A stretch of 14,990 nt of DNA, from assembly GCA_037190665.1 (NCBI GenBank), contig JBBCJT010000078.1, positions 1-14,990 of the forward strand, in the 5' to 3' direction. This document shows, in pieces, positions 13,087 to 14,990 of the stretch. Each line of letters begins with the position of its first letter. Position 1 is the stretch's first letter. The DNA comes from JBBCJT01 sp037190665. GTDB taxonomy: Bacteria > Pseudomonadota > Alphaproteobacteria > Acetobacterales > Acetobacteraceae. Below the pieces are notes generated by a model. That model ran no database searches and was not told the DNA's origin. It worked only from the letters and a program-made list of their open reading frames with translations. A program made the position numbers and the translations under genes.

Positions 13087-14691
13087 TCAGCCGACATCCG
13101 GCGGCGTCCAGCCGCGCCCCGGCACGGATGCCAGCAGCGTGCGCGTGTATTCGTGCTGCGGGGCGGCGAAGACCTCGGACGTTACACCCTGCTCCACGAT
13201 CTGGCCGCGCTGCATCACCGCCACGCGGTCGCAGACCTGGGCGGCGACGCGCAGGTCGTGGGTGATGAACAGCATGGTCAGGCCGAGGCGCTCGCGCAGT
13301 TCCGCCAGCAGCTTCAGCACCTGCGCCTGCACCGAGACATCGAGCGCCGAGACCGGCTCGTCCGCGATCAGCAGTTCCGGTTCCATCGCGAGCGCGCGGG
13401 CGATGCCGATGCGCTGGCGCTGACCGCCGGAGAATTCGTGCGGGAAGCGGTCGGCCGCGCCCTCGTCCAGTTGCACGAGCCTGAGCAGGTCACGCGCCCG
13501 GCCCAGCGCCTGATCGCGCGGCGTGCCGTGGGTGATCGGTCCCTCGGCGATGATCTCGCCCACGCGCCGGCGCGGGTTCAGCGAGGCGAACGGGTCCTGG
13601 AAGACCATCTGGATGCGCTTGCGGAAGGGCTTCCACGCGCCGCGCGACAACGGGCGCAGGTCGGTGCCGTGGAAACGGATCTCGCCCTCTTCCGGCTGCA
13701 CCAGCCGCACCACGCAGCGGGCGAGCGTGGACTTGCCGGACCCGCTCTCGCCCACCAGCCCCAAGGTCTCGCCGCGGGAGATGGTGAAGTCGGCGTCGTG
13801 GACGGCACGCACCAGCGTCCCGCGGGAGAACATTCCCCCGGCGCGGCGATAGGTCTTCACCACGCCGCGCGCGGTCAGCACCGGCTCGCCGACGGGGGCG
13901 GGCCGCGCATCGGCCGCCTTGTGCGGTACGGCGGCGATCAGCCGGCGCGTATAGGGATGCTGCGGAGAATTGAGCACGGTTGCCGCTGGTCCCTGCTCCA
14001 CGATCCGGCCGTGTTGCATCACCGCCACGCGGTCCGCGATCTCCGCGACGACGCCGAAATCATGGGTGATGAACAGCACGCCCATGCCGCGCCGCTGCTG
14101 GATGTCCTTGATCAGCCGCAGGATCTGCATCTGCGTGGTGACATCGAGCGCGGTGGTCGGCTCGTCGGCGATCAGCACCGCCGGTTCCAGCGCCAGCGCC
14201 ATGGCGATCATCACGCGCTGCCGCTGTCCCCCCGAGAGGCGGAACGGGTAGCTGCGCGCCATCGCCTTGGGGTCGGGCAGGTTCACCGCCTCCAGCAGCG
14301 CCTGCACGCGGTCCTCCGCCTCCGCGCCGCGACCATGGACCTGCAGCACCTCGGCGATCTGGTCGCCGACGCGCATCAGCGGGTTCAGCGCCGTCATCGG
14401 TTCCTGGAAGATCATGCCGATGCGCGCGCCGCGAAGCTGGCGCATCGCCTCCGGCGTCTCGCGCGTGAGGTCCCTGCCCTCGAAGCGGATCGCGCCGCCG
14501 ACCACCGGCAGGAAGCGCGGCAGCAGGCCCATGATGGCATTGGCGGAGACGGACTTACCCGACCCGCTCTCCCCCACGATGCACAGGATCTCGCCCGGAT
14601 CGAGCGTGAAGGACACGTCCGAGACGGCATGCGGCCGGTCGCCCCCCTCGGGCAGCGCGACGGTCAGGTTCTCGACGCTGAGGAGGCTCAT
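13087..14691 (-). CDS. Dipeptide/oligopeptide ABC transporter, fused double ATP-binding protein (DppD-DppF type)
   Basis: This 534-residue protein carries two complete ABC ATPase domains on one chain, powering a dipeptide/oligopeptide-type importer at the inner membrane. Domain 1 has Walker A GESGSGKS (40-47), signature LSGGQ (152-156), Walker B LIADEP (173-178) and His210. Domain 2 has GESGSGKS (314-321), FSGGQ (420-424), LIADEP (441-446) and His478. Each ends in the oligopeptide-family tail PQHPYTRRLIAAVP (243-256) or PQHEYTRTLLASVP (511-524). All catalytic residues are intact, so both sites should hydrolyse ATP. Fusion of the D and F subunits is common in alphaproteobacteria (GsiA/YejF-like). 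The ATG at 14691 overlaps the permease stop (TGATG), and AGCCTCCT-type complementarity is seen just after the start, not before it. The substrate may be peptides, glutathione or other oligopeptide-like molecules. Confidence 0.95.
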   Translation of the reverse strand: MSLLSVENLTVALPEGGDRPHAVSDVSFTLDPGEILCIVGESGSGKSVSANAIMGLLPRFLPVVGGAIRFEGRDLTRETPEAMRQLRGARIGMIFQEPMTALNPLMRVGDQIAEVLQVHGRGAEAEDRVQALLEAVNLPDPKAMARSYPFRLSGGQRQRVMIAMALALEPAVLIADEPTTALDVTTQMQILRLIKDIQQRRGMGVLFITHDFGVVAEIADRVAVMQHGRIVEQGPAATVLNSPQHPYTRRLIAAVPHKAADARPAPVGEPVLTARGVVKTYRRAGGMFSRGTLVRAVHDADFTISRGETLGLVGESGSGKSTLARCVVRLVQPEEGEIRFHGTDLRPLSRGAWKPFRKRIQMVFQDPFASLNPRRRVGEIIAEGPITHGTPRDQALGRARDLLRLVQLDEGAADRFPHEFSGGQRQRIGIARALAMEPELLIADEPVSALDVSVQAQVLKLLAELRERLGLTMLFITHDLRVAAQVCDRVAVMQRGQIVEQGVTSEVFAAPQHEYTRTLLASVPGRGWTPPDVG

Positions 14692-14990
14692 CAGCGCTGC
14701 CTCGCGAGACGGGGGTTCAGCGCGTCGTTCAGGCCCTCGCCCACCAGATTGAGCGCCAGCACGGTGATGAAGATCGCGATGCCGGGGAACACGCTCATCC
14801 ACCAGGCGAGCCGGATCACGCTGCGGCCGCTGCCGATCAGGAAGCCCCATGACATCATGTTCGGATCGCCGAGGCCGAGGAAGGACAGCGAACTTTCCAG
14901 CAGGATCGCGGTCGCCACCATCAGCGAGGCGAGCACGATGATCGGCGACAGCGCATTGGGCAGGATCTCGCGGAAGACGATGGCGGTGCG
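14691..14990 (-). CDS. Dipeptide/oligopeptide ABC transporter permease, DppC/OppC type, C-terminal part
   Basis: The frame is open to the window edge, so only the last 99 residues are visible. They begin RTAIVFREILPNALSPIIV, the end of the cytoplasmic EAA loop that contacts the ATPase. They continue with a transmembrane helix (about 15-33), the hallmark LESSLSFLGLGDPNMMSWG (31-49), the AWWMSVFPG block (62-70) and a final helix ending NLVGEGLNDALNPR. This is the standard C-terminus of the DppC/OppC permease of peptide importers. The stop overlaps the ATPase start by one base (TGATG), so the two are co-translated. The partner permease (DppB type) and the binding protein should lie further along, outside the window. 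Confidence 0.93.
   Translation of the reverse strand, partial: RTAIVFREILPNALSPIIVLASLMVATAILLESSLSFLGLGDPNMMSWGFLIGSGRSVIRLAWWMSVFPGIAIFITVLALNLVGEGLNDALNPRLARQR

Noticed and set aside
1..14990. Search for mobile elements, CRISPR arrays, toxin-antitoxin or defence genes and tRNAs
   Set aside because: No transposase, integrase, regularly spaced direct repeat, defence domain or tRNA-like cloverleaf was seen. Base composition looks even throughout, so there is no sign of a recent island.

Overview
The window is a GC-rich (roughly 70%) bacterial chromosome segment with tightly packed genes. Long open frames on the antisense strands are the usual by-product of such composition. The S9/L13 pair with an alphaproteobacterial-style S9 N-terminus, the class I PPK2, the Bug/TctC-type solute receptor and the FNR/FixK-like box all point to an alphaproteobacterium. 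My best guess is Rhodospirillales/Acetobacteraceae, inferred from reading the proteins, not from a database search.

Layout. (1) 1-2222: the 3' end of a HAD-type hydrolase converges on a leftward block of rplM (L13), rpsI (S9) and a gamma-class carbonic anhydrase-like protein. The rpsI-carbonic anhydrase gap is packed with hairpins. (2) 2223-4831: a rightward NAD(P)-dependent aldehyde dehydrogenase, then a class I polyphosphate kinase 2 gene preceded by an FNR/FixK-like box. (3) 5028-6825: a VOC/PhnB-type protein converges on a small glycine-rich membrane protein; the two stop codons sit inside one 16-bp palindrome. A maleate-isomerase/Asp-Glu-racemase-like gene follows, possibly behind a 36-codon leader ORF. 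(4) 6842-7819: a lone leftward TctC-type periplasmic receptor. (5) 8019-13085: a rightward run of an IlvD/Edd-type sugar-acid dehydratase, an atypical SDR-type protein and two M20 metallohydrolases, with overlaps or short gaps. (6) 13087-14990: a leftward dipeptide/oligopeptide ABC system, with a fused double ATPase and the C-terminal part of a DppC/OppC-type permease that runs off the window.

How it fits together. Regions 4-6 look like nutrient-scavenging functions: an organic-acid receptor, a sugar-acid dehydratase, amide-bond hydrolases acting on acylated amino acids or small peptides, and a peptide importer. The link between the M20 genes and the convergent peptide importer is inferred from adjacency only. 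Regions 1-2 are mostly housekeeping plus stress/energy metabolism.

I found no tRNA, rRNA, CRISPR array, insertion sequence or phage gene. No protein-level novelty stands out. The most interesting signals are regulatory: the FNR/FixK-like box before ppk2, the palindrome and leader ORF before the isomerase gene, the hairpin cluster after rpsI, and the shared-stop palindrome. No stretch of more than 300 bases lacks a gene; the longest is the 294-base gap 5797-6090, described in its own entries.
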